Shown: positions 36,294-47,037, counted from the first letter of the stretch. The stretch is 64,000 nucleotides of DNA from Dictyophora rubrovolvata (GCA_029959195.1 CP114120.1:1922001-1986000); one strand, 5' to 3'. Numbers and translations: made by a program. Notes: generated by a model from the letters alone, not told the origin.

Positions 36294-37048
36294 TACAGAC
36301 TTGAAAGCACAAATTTGTTGTTTCTGAAGACGCATATAAGACTCATTAATATTTATATGAAAGGGCGAATTGAAATTTTATTCTTTGAAGTGACTAAACA
36401 CGTTACACCGAATATGCGCTTGGTTGTTGGTTGTGCTAGGTGTGCCCTGAGTCGGCTTCAGGAATAATGGATGGGTTTACCTAAATGTACACGTGTTACC
36501 TATGCGCTTGGTTGTTGGTTGTGCTAGATGTACCCCGTGTCGGCTTCAGGAATGCTCATATCGACCTTATCTTTCATTTATCGCTGCAGGTTTGGACAAA
36601 ACCATGTGTCTAATAAAATGGGGTACAGCATATAACACTATACACGAGTGTATGCAGGGCTTGGTATAAGCGCACTTGTGTGTATGTGTTTGACTCACAC
36701 GATCGTAATGAACTCATATCTTACCACTCATTTATTGAGGTTTGGACAAAACCATGTGTCCAGGAAACGGGCTGTAACATACACGAGCCTGCGTCGGTCT
36801 TATTAGTACTACAACTCATGTATGAGTTGGCTGCCTCGTGCTCGCTCCTGTATGCATGTTTTTTTTTGGTTACTCATCTTTTTCTCAAACTTTCTATTAT
36901 GTTCCATTGCCCCCTTTTTTCTTTTTGTTTCTTAACTCCCCAATTGTTCCAAATTTTTTAAAACGGCACTCCTTTCATTGAGTGTTTGTTCAACATCCTA
37001 CTCCTCCCCTCAGCCCTGCCTGAGTCTCGCTGTTTGTATTGTTCCTCA
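36294..37048. promoter_or_regulatory. divergent intergenic region of the element, with direct repeats
   Basis: The only spacer between the two element genes, so it should carry both promoters. A unit of about 51 bp beginning ATGCGCTTGGTTGTTGGTTG occurs at 36414-36465 and again at 36502-36552 (88-bp period, a few differences). A second unit, GGTTTGGACAAAACCATGTG, occurs at about 36589-36608 and again at about 36738-36757. A pyrimidine-rich tract near 36840-37020 leads to the integrase start. Regulator binding is inferred, not shown. Confidence 0.55.
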
Positions 37049-38615
37049 ATGCCTCCTCACAATCCTACCGGCATTAATCAATATTCTGCTGTCCGTACGT
37101 ATTCTATCTTTTAAGAGTCTGTCATCCCAATATTCAAGTTGAGCATATTTACAAGGTTCTGAGGCTGCGCACTAGGTTCCTATCATCCAACGTTACCTTG
37201 ATCAGAGTGTGAAAGTCAAGGACTTGTCATCTAAAATACTTGAAGAACATGGCATTCTCATTAGGTGCGTATCAATGCTCACCTAGCTTTACTTGAACAC
37301 TTATATTTTGCAAGCACACGTTCTATTCAATGGATGATGTGGGAACACAAAGTTCGAAACGCACATCGGCCACGTCTTTCTATCAGTCAAATGATTGAAG
37401 CAGTCGTCAAAATTACCACAGAAGATCCTTTGAACAAATGGGGAATTCGTCAAATTCAGGAAGAGCTCAAATTAGATTCTATTCACATACCCAGGTATGG
37501 CAATATATTACTCTTTTTGTTCAAATGCACATATAAAAAATTACAGGGTGGTAATTCAAGCTCTTCAGAGAGCTCGAGATCCCGCAGAAGCTAGGCATCA
37601 TCGAAGTGGCCGCAGAAAAATTATTCGCAAGGCGTTGTTCAGTGCAGGACCAAATGAAGAATGGTGTATGGATGGCCATGAAAAGCTTAGTGACACAATG
37701 GGGATTGACGTCTGGGGCATTTGCAATAAATTTTCGCGCTATGAGCTGGGATTATGGGCGGTCCCTAATGCTCGTCTCTCTCAAGTTCCTGTAGCACTAT
37801 TCCTTCGTGTGGTGAAAGAATTAAAGGGTACAATGCTTTTAATTAATTAATTCCTTCCGATTTTGATTCTATTTATTAGGTTTACCACTGCAGCTGACCA
37901 GAGATAAAGGATCTGAGAATGGTAAAGTAGGTATAATGCAGACTGTTCTTTGGTATGTCAAAACATATTCTTTCGTCTTAATGATAATTAATTAGTGTAA
38001 CCAGCAGAACACATTGCTTACCTTCACTCTCAATTGATAGCCTCCCACCAGTCCGATACATACAAAGTGTGCGTAATATTACACAGGAAAGGGGATGGTG
38101 ACCATTATGGGAGAAGGATTTGAAGAATATTCTGGACGCATGGACAATGGGGCAAGTTCGAGTTGATTATCGAAATGGCAATCGTATTCATAAGTATGTC
38201 TATTTCCTTACATATCCGATTTTTATTACATTCATTTTGTAGGGAACTAGGAACTTGGCTCTGGGCAAAAGTTGTCCAGAATCGGTTGGATCACGCCCGA
38301 GAACGCCAGGTAGTCCACCATATCAGAATACAAAGAAGAATTCTCCTTCCGAGTGGGGGTACCTCTTATGAGTTTTATCATTATCCGAGGAAGTTTTGCG
38401 GCACAAATATGTTGATTAAGATACCAGATATGTTAGTTATTGATGACTTACTTCAGGAGTTTGCAGCTGAGGAACATCTTCGTTTTGGTGATGAAACTTC
38501 GAATGCATTATTTGAAGCCCTATTTATCAAGGTTGGAAGTCCTAAACTCTCTCTTAGAAACACTTGGGGAGTTTGGCGTCGAATGATAGATTTATTAGAG
38601 AATATGACCCAGTAG
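37049..38615 (+). CDS. integrase-core (DDE-type) protein, candidate transposase of the TIR element
   Basis: It starts MPPHNPTGINQYSAV. A helical N-terminal region (VEHIYKVLRLRTRFLSSNVT, LSSKILEEHGI) resembles a DNA-binding HTH. The next exon has KWGIRQIQEELKLDSIHIPR and a basic ARHHRSGRRKIIRKA. The RNase H-like core shows EEWCMDGHEKLSDTMGIDVW (first Asp), LTRDKGSENGK (second Asp) and VRYIQSVRNITQERGW (likely Glu). The C-terminal part, KELGTWLWAKVVQNRLDHAR to the stop at 38615, is the family's helical domain. The same integrase-core family, as I remember it, occurs in many mushroom and some animal genomes with no agreed transposon name. Short introns are consistent with GT-AG. At least one break in the frame is visible, so this copy may not be active. 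Confidence 0.7.
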
Positions 38616-38764
38616 CTAGAATTTCTTGGGTATATGACAATTGATTGAACATGGAATTCACTTTGTATATATTATTTATTATTTGGTAAAAAAAAAATCG
38701 CTACGTGTGTGAGATTTAAACATTGAAATTAGAAACAACAATGCAGAATGCCCATCCAAAAAAA

Positions 38765-38840
38765 TAGACTCAAAGGGAACCGAACCACGAAGCTTACCAA
38801 AGTAGTAGGGTCACACCCCGCTGAGCCACAACACCACCTG
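38765..38840 (-). other. tRNA-like (pol III A-box/B-box) sequence inside the right TIR
   Basis: On the minus strand TGGCTCAGCGG (38818-38828) resembles an A box and GGTTCGGTTCCC (38775-38786) a B box, spaced as in tRNA genes. Stem pairing is poor, so it is tRNA-derived rather than a confirmed tRNA. It differs in sequence from the copy near the left end. Confidence 0.4.
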
Positions 38841-38916
38841 CAATACTTGTTAAACAGGTATATATAACTAACTTTAACGAGATCTTAACTGCCACGGAGA
38901 CAAAAGCCAGGTAAGC

Positions 38917-39023
38917 TGTTTACTCTAAACTTAGACACGGGCATATCCGGGCTCATCGGATCATATATCAAGAATCAAAAATCAAAAATTGAAGCTGGCG
39001 CGTTAGGTACACCATACCCCTTC
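38917..39023 (-). repeat. right 100-bp terminal inverted repeat plus 7-bp direct repeat
   Basis: 38917-39016 is the inverted partner of 31339-31438 (99 of 100 identical), ending GGTACACCATA. It is followed by CCCCTTC at 39017-39023, identical to the 7 bp before the left end. Confidence 0.9.
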
Positions 39024-40168
39024 CATCACTCCCCCCCCCCCCCCCCCCCCCAATTTTTTGTGAAGCTCGAGACAGGGCGTCCCCTGGCATCCCTTGGGTT
39101 TAAGTACATAAGTGCTGAGTAGGTAATATATACCAATCCTTTAAATATGGCTCTAATTACTGTTACAGGATAATGGCCCTTCCCATTGTGCAGCTATGTG
39201 GTGTGTAAAACGTGAGTAAAGCCCGAAATTTTTGTCACCCTGACTAATGACAATACTAGACTTGCAGTAAAATTCTTAGTAGCCTAGTAGTGTAATTTTT
39301 GTAGTGTATATAACGTTCCCTTGTACATAGTTAAGGATTATGTAATTCATAATTCATAATACAAGTCGTTTTAACTTTAACATGAATTGTGCTAATTGCG
39401 CCATTTGAGCTGATACAATGAAAATGAAAATGATCTGCTAATGTATCTAGACCTGCGAGTTTCTCCCAGATCATTGCCATGCATTCCTGATACTGCTCAC
39501 CTCAACCTGACCAGTCCTGCACATTCCAGATCTAAGTCTTGAATCTGATCAGGTCCGTCAGGAGGGGTACTCCTGACGGAGCCTGAAGGCCAGATCAGAC
39601 CAGATCTGGCACTTTCGAATTTTGCGACATGGGTTTCGATCCTACAGCCGACCTACTAGACATTGCTTTAAGTGGATCTCACGATCTGTCACCCTAGCTT
39701 GCAGACTTCTCACAACAGCCAGTGGCTTTCGCGGGCCACGGGCAGAAGAAATTACGAATAGTCGAGTCGTTTTATACCGATGTGTCAGTTAAATTATGGG
39801 CGTTCTTCTTGCTCATTCAACAATGTGTTTCAGCTCACATTCTGTTGAGGACAGAGACCTGATAGGTTACTAAGGATTCAATATAGAGGCCACGCATGGT
39901 ACAAAAAGAACGCAAAAGGGCGACTTGGGGGATTCGGTGAATTTTTTAGTCGTGTCTATACTCTAGAAGGACCGTTGAACTCAGAGGTTGCCACTGACAG
40001 AAAACATTGTCGCCAAGATAATCAGGGGAGATGGTGATATAGCCGTATCTTGCCATTATACGCGAGATCAAACATATTGAAAATCCAATGCATATCTCTT
40101 GCGTTCCATGCGATATGAAGGAATCTATATTGTTCTAAAGAGTAAACAGTTACCCGCCCACAAACTCA
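39024..40168. other. gene-free flank with poly-C tract and hairpin
   Basis: No gene was seen. It holds an uninterrupted run of 21 C at 39031-39051 and, further on, an 11-bp stem hairpin at 39554-39580 embedded in a larger imperfect inverted repeat (CTGATCAGG...CCAGATCAG). The 3' end of the DHA1 transporter gene follows. Confidence 0.5.
39554..39580. repeat. perfect hairpin, 11-bp stem, 5-nt loop
   Basis: TCCGTCAGGAG (39554-39564), loop GGGTA, CTCCTGACGGA (39570-39580). Flanking AGATC/GATCAG motifs add imperfect pairing. No gene ends here, so a transcription terminator is unlikely. A MITE core or old palindrome is more plausible. Confidence 0.6.
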
Positions 40169-42575
40169 CTATACTACTTCCGCCTTTCTCGTACTTTCCG
40201 GACTCATAGGTCGACCGTCGTCAGCACCCTGAGAGCGTGATCGTTTCAGTTCGTCTAGAGCAGCTAATTTTTTCGCAAACGGAGACTTGGCTCGTATGGT
40301 TGCACCATAATAGTATAGTATGAATGGAGTCACTGCGAATGCCGTACCTGTACATGACATAAAACAAAGAATAAATTAGTGAGTTTCAATAAGCCGTACT
40401 TAAAGCAGCAAGCAGGGTCCCGGCCATATGAATTCCTAGACGATTGTATAAAGGTTCTGCTAAAACGGTGAACAGTGCACCAGATGTTAATCGAACGGCG
40501 GACTGTCCTCCAAGCGCACTCGATGCATAAATTGTATACGAATCAGTGATCTGTAGTATTGGTTGTAGGTCAGCTCGACGTGTCAACGATGGAAACATTT
40601 ACATAGTTGAAACAGGCGGTGCTGGGTTTAACCACAAGTCAACAAAAGTAGTAATTCAAGCTCAACATGAAATGAACCCACTATATTCCGAACATCTGCG
40701 GTCAAAATGTTCGAGTCAATAAGAGCTTGAAATTGAAGAGAGCGCTTACGGCTGCATATATGACGCAAATAGCAATGGCGGGAACGACCCACAAGATAGT
40801 CTTTGTACTTGTCCAAGCTTTCAAACCTTAACTTAGCATTTTCAGCGACATTGGAGCATACATACCATACATCCAACAACCTGATAAACGCTTGATACGG
40901 AGTTTAAACACTTTGTACGTTGTACTCACCAACTGGAAGAAGTATACCCGAAATCATGGCGATGTAGAGCCGCGCTTCAGGACCTTTCTTGGCAACATTT
41001 TTGTCGTACAGCTTGTCACATGCATAATTCATAACTTTAGATAGCATATAGCATGCATATCTCAAAAACTTCTCGAAAATAGGTCTTACCCATTCCAACA
41101 CTCGGACCAATGATCTGACCCATAAACATAAGCCCGTTCTCCCCAGAGTTGAAATCGTACAGCTCGGTGAAAACAATTGGAATAGCCTGTAACATCAGAT
41201 ACACTTCGAGGGGGGTCAGCGCCTAGCGGTTAAGTAGTATTATTATGTCCTCACGAATTCCCCAGCTGCAAATAAGGCATGACTATTAGTGAAGCTGCTC
41301 ATGGCTTATGTACATACGCGTATGTCATCCATAACTAGGGCAAATAGAGTAAGTAACGTCAACATTATCACGTTGGCAGTCAAAAATTCAAGAGGCGTGC
41401 GCACGGTAAAGGACAAGAGGACTGGCTCCCGACATAATAATCGAACTGGACGCGTCAATGAAATAGCAATTAATTTGTGAAGAGATGAGCGTTCTTCTTC
41501 AGCTTTGGAGCGGTAATTCTGGTTTCCGGTCTCACGTCGGAGACGCTTCGCTTTTCTAATCAGAAGCACCGAAGCTTCAATAAAAAGGCTCAGATGTAAA
41601 TTATACCCAGGTGATATTATCCACGTACATCTCGTCTCCTTTGCGAAAACTACGAGGAGGAACGTCACCAGACCTGATAGACCGAATAGTATCCAGTTGA
41701 CAAATTTATAGCCCAAAGACAGTTCTATGTAACCAAACATCACGGGCCCCAAACCTGTCCCAACGAAGGCAACATAGGAAAAAATTGCCTACGGTTATCG
41801 TGCGAACTTAGCTTTAGAATGTGTGCTATTTTGAAAGAAATACCATGGGAAGGCCACGCTCGTGCGTCTGCCAGATATCAGCCAACATACCCCCAACAAT
41901 AGAAACGGAAGTTGATGCTCCAACACCGCAGAAGAATCTTGCAACCAATACCGTCGCGATGTTCTTCCAAAAGTTATTTAGCATTACAGTAAGTGATTAT
42001 ACAAAAGAGATGATTACCTTGGCAAGAGGAACAGGCAAAAACGAAATCCAAAACAAAACAGCAGAAGCAATATATACGGGTAATCTTCCATATGTTTCTG
42101 AAAAGGGAGCCAAGACTAGTGGCGCCATTCCAAAAGCGATGGTGAATACCACAACTCCCAAAGATGCAGTAGGATCGGATACATGAAGAGCTAATTTGAA
42201 TATAGTCAATCATCTATGAATTATGGAATATGAAACAAAGTACCTTGTTCTAGCGATGGCTGGGAGATCGCATACCCCGCATTAGCCATGCCTCTGCGAG
42301 GGATAGTTTTCAGCTAGTGAGCACAAGAGGGCAAAACCTACAACTCACACTAATGTTAAAAACGCACCACCGATGGCATTGATGATCCATTTTCGAGTTT
42401 TTGACCAATTGAAAGGATTATTCGGGTCGCTGAGCAAAAGAAGTACATCATCGACTCAATCAGTTATTGAGAACATAAATAGAGCAAACGCATACTTTGG
42501 ACCATCCCAGCCAACGTAGATGATGGTGTCAGCGACGGAATGGTCTGTGTCGTGAAAAGTTTTTTGTGTATTCAT
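40169..42575 (-). CDS. MFS transporter, DHA1 family
   Basis: A 12-TM drug:H+ antiporter-type facilitator. The start MNTQKTFHDTDHSVADTIIY continues VGWDGPKDPNNPFNWSKTRK, the hallmark leader of fungal DHA1 (polyamine/fluconazole-type) transporters. Then come VVVFTIAFGMAPLVLAPFSE with TYGRLPVYIASAVLFW, FCGVGASTSVSIVGGMLADI, FVGTGLGPVMFGYIELSLGY and LFGLSGLVTFLLVVFAKETR. A charged central loop follows. The second half has TVRTPLEFLTANVIMLTLLT, YDFNSGENGLMFMGQIIGPS, DSYTIYASSALGGQSAVRLT and RLGIHMAGTLLAALSTAYAV. It ends in a charged tail RPMSPESTRKAEVV at 40169. The substrate is unknown. It is not a close paralogue of the MFS pair at 24-28.5 kb. Confidence 0.85.
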
Positions 42576-43974
42576 CTCAGAACGATAGAGAGGTGGCTGG
42601 TCCATCGAAGTTACAAAGAAGGGACGGAGAATCCGAAGGTTGATATAGAACTAAGTTATGCTGGGTTGGCTCAAAGCGAGAAACATGAAGAAAAGAAGCG
42701 AATGGCAGCAGACGTAATTTGAACGTGGGGACGATAAATGGGCTAGAAAGTAAACTATGAATTCGGCCGGTATTTTTAAAACACGTAGGTCGAGAAGGCG
42801 GCAGCGAGTTACGGCTAGTCTGCGAGGTAATGCCGGCTAAAAGCACATGATGAAATGCGTATGTAAGTACACGCATACAATGAGAAACCTACCTTTTTTA
42901 GAAAATCTCGCTACCCATAATATAGAATGACTCAGCCACTTTCTATATGACGCAGCATAACATGCACCCTTTGGGGGGGGCACTATTAAAGCAAGATTGT
43001 TCGATACGGGATTCGGAAACGCTCTTTACGTTTCGGCCAACCGAAACGTTCCGGAACGATAAAAATATATACCTCAAGGTTCGGCTTGTAGACTTCTAAT
43101 TCCATAAATGTACAGCGGGGTGTCATAAAATGACTTCCAGGCACATGACTGTCAATACGTCTGCCAAGAAAGATTGAGGAAATCATACATACCTTCAACT
43201 ACAGTTAGGATACTAATCAATCGCGTAAGTCACCGAAACCTGCGCTGGTCAGATAATTGAAAAAAAAATGGTTAAATTCCAGAAACGAGCTTTAATCAAA
43301 GTTGGCATGGGTTTAAGAGTCAAGGCCCTACCGGCATCTCTTGGCCGGTTCAGGATCGCACGTGGAGGTGATCACCAAATAATGTCCAATGGACATAGAA
43401 AAAAAATCGACCATGAGGCTCAAGCTTCAGAGCTGTTTCTGAGCGTCGTGCATTCAATTTCAAAATTGTGCATTGAAAAAAAAGATGGAGTAGGTATTGA
43501 AGTGCGAGGGAATTGCCGGATTTGCATCGAGTAGTACATAGGAAGAAAAAAAGTATGGAGTGACTTAAAAATAGAATGCCGAAGGTTTACTCCGAGTCTT
43601 GGCAATCGGAGGGGGTGGTAAACTTGTGAGCGTAATTTTCAGGGTCGAGATTTAAGGTAGGCTTGACTTGCCAGTGCCGCGATGCTAAAGGATGCTAACC
43701 ACCTGATATGAAACCACAATCGTCCAACAACCACACTGAAAAACACATCAATCTCGCTAGGGCAACAATGAACGTTGTGAAGAACGGTTATGAATATTAC
43801 AACGTCGATCTTCGGAGATCCGCAATAACGAGGAGTCATTCGCCACTTCTGAAAAAGTCCACGACTTGCCACAATACCCTTACTTTTGTTACGGAACTGG
43901 CTGATATGACAGATCTGTGAAAATCCGTACCAATGCCAGATGAACTAAACGGACCGACCAAGATTTACGCAGTT
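42576..43974. other. 1.4-kb stretch without a supported gene
   Basis: The DHA1 promoter region and the 3' flank of the SET-Tad3 gene. Open frames on both strands (for example 43268-43534 plus and 43639-43872 minus) have no recognisable domain and overlap each other. Nothing else was seen. Confidence 0.35.
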
Positions 43975-45748
43975 TCAAGCATCAATCCAAGGATCTATCC
44001 CTCCGTTGCCGTGTTTAATCCCTCGCCACTGCCAGATTTTAAACCTATGATTGATATTTTTGAGAGCCGGGATGCAGGCTATTCCACCGCAGCCGCCCGT
44101 TTGGGGCATCGGGTAAATATATACAATCTACAAATTTGACGATTTAGTTGTCCAAGGAGCACCAAGCATTTTCAACATGTTCTTACCTCTTTCACACGGG
44201 AGTGGACAAGCGCCATGCTGCAAGACACGCAAGGCTCATGTGTGGTAAATAGCGTCCTTGAGGTTAGCAGATAGTTATGGCCGTTTTCGGTCGAGGCGGA
44301 GGGTTCCGATTCAGGCCTTGATTCCCCCATTGAACGTACAAGATTAAAAATCGAATGCGCAAGTGGAGATTGGGTAGACTTTCTAGTGTCAAATGCAATA
44401 AGTGAGCGTGTTCCTAAAGATCCGTCTGATGGTATATAAGATACAATGGGTAGCTAAAGTAAAAAAAAACAACTTCTTATTAATTAGAACCGATAATGGT
44501 AAAAAGGTCACGAACTTCCCCAAAGGCCTGCACACGTTTTGCCTCTGTGTCTATGACGTTTATTGCCTCCCGGAACCACTGAACAGTTTCTTCTGTCCAG
44601 CGTTGTGATTCCTCCCGAAGTTCGCGGTGATTCTGAGCCTCGTAGACGACAGGCCAAATTGTCGCTTTGACTTTGGCTTGTTCTAAAGTCCTTGCAGGAA
44701 ACCGCGGTATTTTTGTAACGTAGGGTATTAAGTTTCCTGGAACGAATGGAATGCTAGCTTCGGCGACTGTCAGAAGAAGAGTAGTGACTATGACATAAAT
44801 ATCAATAGACGTCGAATCGACAAGTATGAATTAATTCTTTACTGCTTGAGCCATCATTGTTGAGTCTACGAATGTGTTTGGCATGTTTTAACGATGGATT
44901 TTGTAAGTCTGACTCTTTTAACCAACTAGAGGCAATGGTTAGACAAGTCAACCGATTGCATACTTACATGCCTTATGAGTCCGGCAACGTCATTGACGTT
45001 TGGAATGTCAACAACCCATGCATCAACTGTGTACGAGTTATCAACTTAATGGGAATTTATGGTAATATTTCGGAAAAAAGTATCACCTGTCTCAATTTCA
45101 TTATCGTCTTCTTCCTCTCTGATGCTAACTTTCTCAAAAGGCAGTTCTTCCTCGAAATACAAAGGAGGCTTTTCTATTCGTATATCTATATTTTCTAGGC
45201 CTGCCAAGTTGAATATTTCGGATTGCGGCGTCGTATTTTCAACAAGATTAGTGGCCAACGATGATTCGGCAGTTTCGAACCACAACGAATTGCCATAGTA
45301 TATGCAAAGTTCCTCATCGGGTTGTATCACTTTGATTGTAGTGAACTTGATGCAAGCATGTGCGTTATCCAGTTCATATGTTACATTTGGATTCGATGAG
45401 TGATTAAAGATGGAACCTGATGCGAGTAGCAAGACCGTTTGAAAAAAGAAATCCAGAGGTGTGACAAAGCAAATACCTAGACCCAGAGCAAGTGCCATAC
45501 GCCCATCCTTCCACTTGAAAGTGTATTGATCTAAAATCGTATGCCGGCCATGTTCCTTATATTCGGCTTTAGAAAAGAACAAAACGGGACTAATTTCGAT
45601 TGTCGTTTGCGTCGGAATGAGCTGGGAAGCTATTTACTTTTGAGCCACATGTTCACGAAAAAGAAATTTCATTACCAAAAACGCCCCTTCCTTTGGTTTC
45701 TGTCCATCTTATCTCACACTTATATGGATTCAAATGAGGCGTTTGCAT
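43975..45748 (-). CDS. SET-domain protein fused to tRNA adenosine deaminase subunit Tad3 (predicted)
   Basis: The N-terminal part starts MQTPHLNPYKCEIRWTETKG at 45748. An intron leads to PTQTTIEISPVLFFSKAEYK, and the SET core ends GSIFNHSSNPNVTYELDNAH and DEELCIYYGNSLWF. The C-terminal part reads AWVVDIPNVNDVAGLIR, WLKESDLQNPSLKHAKHIRR, PFVPGNLIPYVTKIPRFPAR, LAHSIFNLVRSMG and HEPCVSCSMALVHSRVKE (zinc PCxxC). It ends PQTGGCGGIACIPALKNINH...DPWIDA at 43975, the Tad3/ADAT3 pattern. Tad3 with Tad2 makes inosine at the tRNA wobble position. The Tad3 half has no in-frame ATG of its own; an intron (donor after GAGACAG, acceptor CACAG) links it to the SET half. One internal join, near 44930-44980, is out of phase as read and needs cDNA. 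Confidence 0.7.
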
Positions 45749-45867
45749 AAATATTCACACACATGAAGATTAAAGAAGAAGGAAAACGCGAAAACAAGCG
45801 CCGACGGAGCGCCTGTACGACACCGCGTACGCGTGTACATACATACCACATCACTGAGACTTTCTTC
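45749..45867. promoter_or_regulatory. 119-bp shared divergent promoter
   Basis: The start codons of the SET-Tad3 gene (minus) and the Rpn13 gene (plus) are separated by only 119 bp, so both promoters and 5' leaders must lie here. No specific motif was recognised. Confidence 0.5.
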
Positions 45868-47037
45868 ATGGCAAGCCCTTTAGTAGCATTTAAGGCTGGT
45901 CGTTTGCAGCGAAGAGGAGACACGAATTGGGTAGATCCTCAGCCTACGAAGGGAAAACTCCAACTTTTGGTCGCGGATGATGGACTATTACACTTTCAAT
46001 GGATGGATCGTACAACAAGCACGGTAGAAGACGTTCGTCTGCTTTTGTTCTCCGTTAATTTCTTCAATCTGATCCCGTTCTTGGATGTACAAAGGATTTG
46101 ATTATATTTCCCAGCGAAGCATTTTTCGAAAAGGTCTCTCAATCCTCTTCTGGGCGCACGTATGTTTTGAAGTTTACGTCATCCAATCAACGACACTTTG
46201 TGAGTGCACACGCACGTTTTCTTCATTTTTTGCTAGTAATTCATTGTTGTGCTCACTCGCCTTTTTAATCAATATAGTACTGGCTTCAAGTATGTACTCC
46301 GTTAAAGACTAGGATCTCTCGTGCTCACGCTCGTTGGACTTCAACAGGATGCATCTACAGACCATGATAACAATATAGCGAATAATGTGAATCGTTTGCT
46401 TCAGGATCCCTCATACACACCGGAATGGGGACTGCCTTCTGCGTCCCAGGCTCCTGAAGTATCTACGTCGGCGTATGTACATTACATGTTTCAAGATATG
46501 AAAGATTTCATATGACAGACCCGCAATCCAGCGCATCTTCGTCATCACAGCAGCCTAGACCAACGCCGGAACAACTAGCACAAATACGGAATATACTTCT
46601 TAGAATGGGCTCGGATGTGGGTGCTGAACATGCACCTCAAGCACCAGGTAGATTTGGGGAAATCAGTCTAGGAATCACCTTGTTCTAATAAATCTTTCCT
46701 AGAATTATCTCTCGCGGATATACTCACACCAACGAACCTTGCGCCAGTTTTTTCCTCTCCTGATCTTCTCCAGGCCATATTTCCTCATTTACCCTCCGAC
46801 CTTCCTGTACCGCCGTCGGCCGAAGTACTGCAACGGATCATTGAATCGCCCCAATTCCATTCTGCCGTGCGTTCACTTGATCAAGCCCTTGCTACAGGAT
46901 TGTTGGGAGGTCTCGTGCGAGGCTTGGGTCTTCCTGACGAAGCTGGAACAGGCGTTATTGCTTTTTTGAACGCGATCAAAGACCAAGCAGAACGAAGAGC
47001 GAGTGGTAGTGGCGATGACACTATGGAGACTGACTGA
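45868..47037 (+). CDS. RPN13: 26S proteasome ubiquitin receptor Rpn13/ADRM1
   Basis: A proteasome cap subunit that binds ubiquitin and recruits the deubiquitinase Uch37. The start MASPLVAFKAGRLQRRGDTN opens the Pru domain: KGKLQLLVADDGLLHFQWMD with RTTSTVED, then after an intron LIIFPSEAFFEKVSQSSSGR, YVLKFTSSNQRHFYWLQ. A linker (NNIANNVNRLLQDPSYTPEW, Ser/Gln-rich PTPEQLAQIRNILLRM) precedes the C-terminal DEUBAD domain: LSLADILTPTNLAPVFSSPD, LLQAIFPHLPSDLPVPPSAE, SPQFHSAVRSLDQALATGLL, GVIAFLNAIKDQAERR. It ends MEtD at 47037. Full-length for a fungal Rpn13 carrying both domains. Confidence 0.9.

Larger units (their letters stand above)
31339..39016. mobile_element. 7.7-kb TIR element carrying integrase-core and alpha-kinase genes
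   Basis: It is bounded by 100-bp inverted repeats (99% identical) and flanked on both sides by CCCCTTC, a perfect 7-bp target-site duplication. Those three facts are read directly from the sequence. The interior holds two divergent genes: an alpha-kinase protein (minus strand, 32839-36293) and an integrase-core protein (plus strand, 37049-38615). About 1.4 kb of apparently non-coding DNA lies inside the left end and 0.3 kb inside the right end. The DDE-type protein is the natural transposase candidate. I saw no reverse transcriptase, DNA polymerase, capsid-like or envelope-like gene, so I treat it as a DNA transposon. The near-identical TIRs suggest recent movement, although the integrase frame is not fully open. 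Superfamily unknown to me. Confidence 0.8.

Noticed and set aside
36414-36760. CRISPR-like array in the element spacer
   Set aside because: Only two copies of each unit, diverged, irregular spacing, eukaryotic context.
38765-38840. Functional tRNA gene near the right TIR
   Set aside because: Same reason: box motifs without a good cloverleaf.
31339-39016. Polinton, LTR retroelement or other virus-like element
   Set aside because: No polymerase, reverse transcriptase, protease, capsid-like or envelope-like gene was recognised, the ends are inverted rather than direct repeats, and the flanking duplication is 7 bp. An integrase-like core alone does not place it there.
43268-43534. 88-codon plus-strand open frame
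   Set aside because: Composition looks random, overlaps frames on the other strand, no family resemblance.
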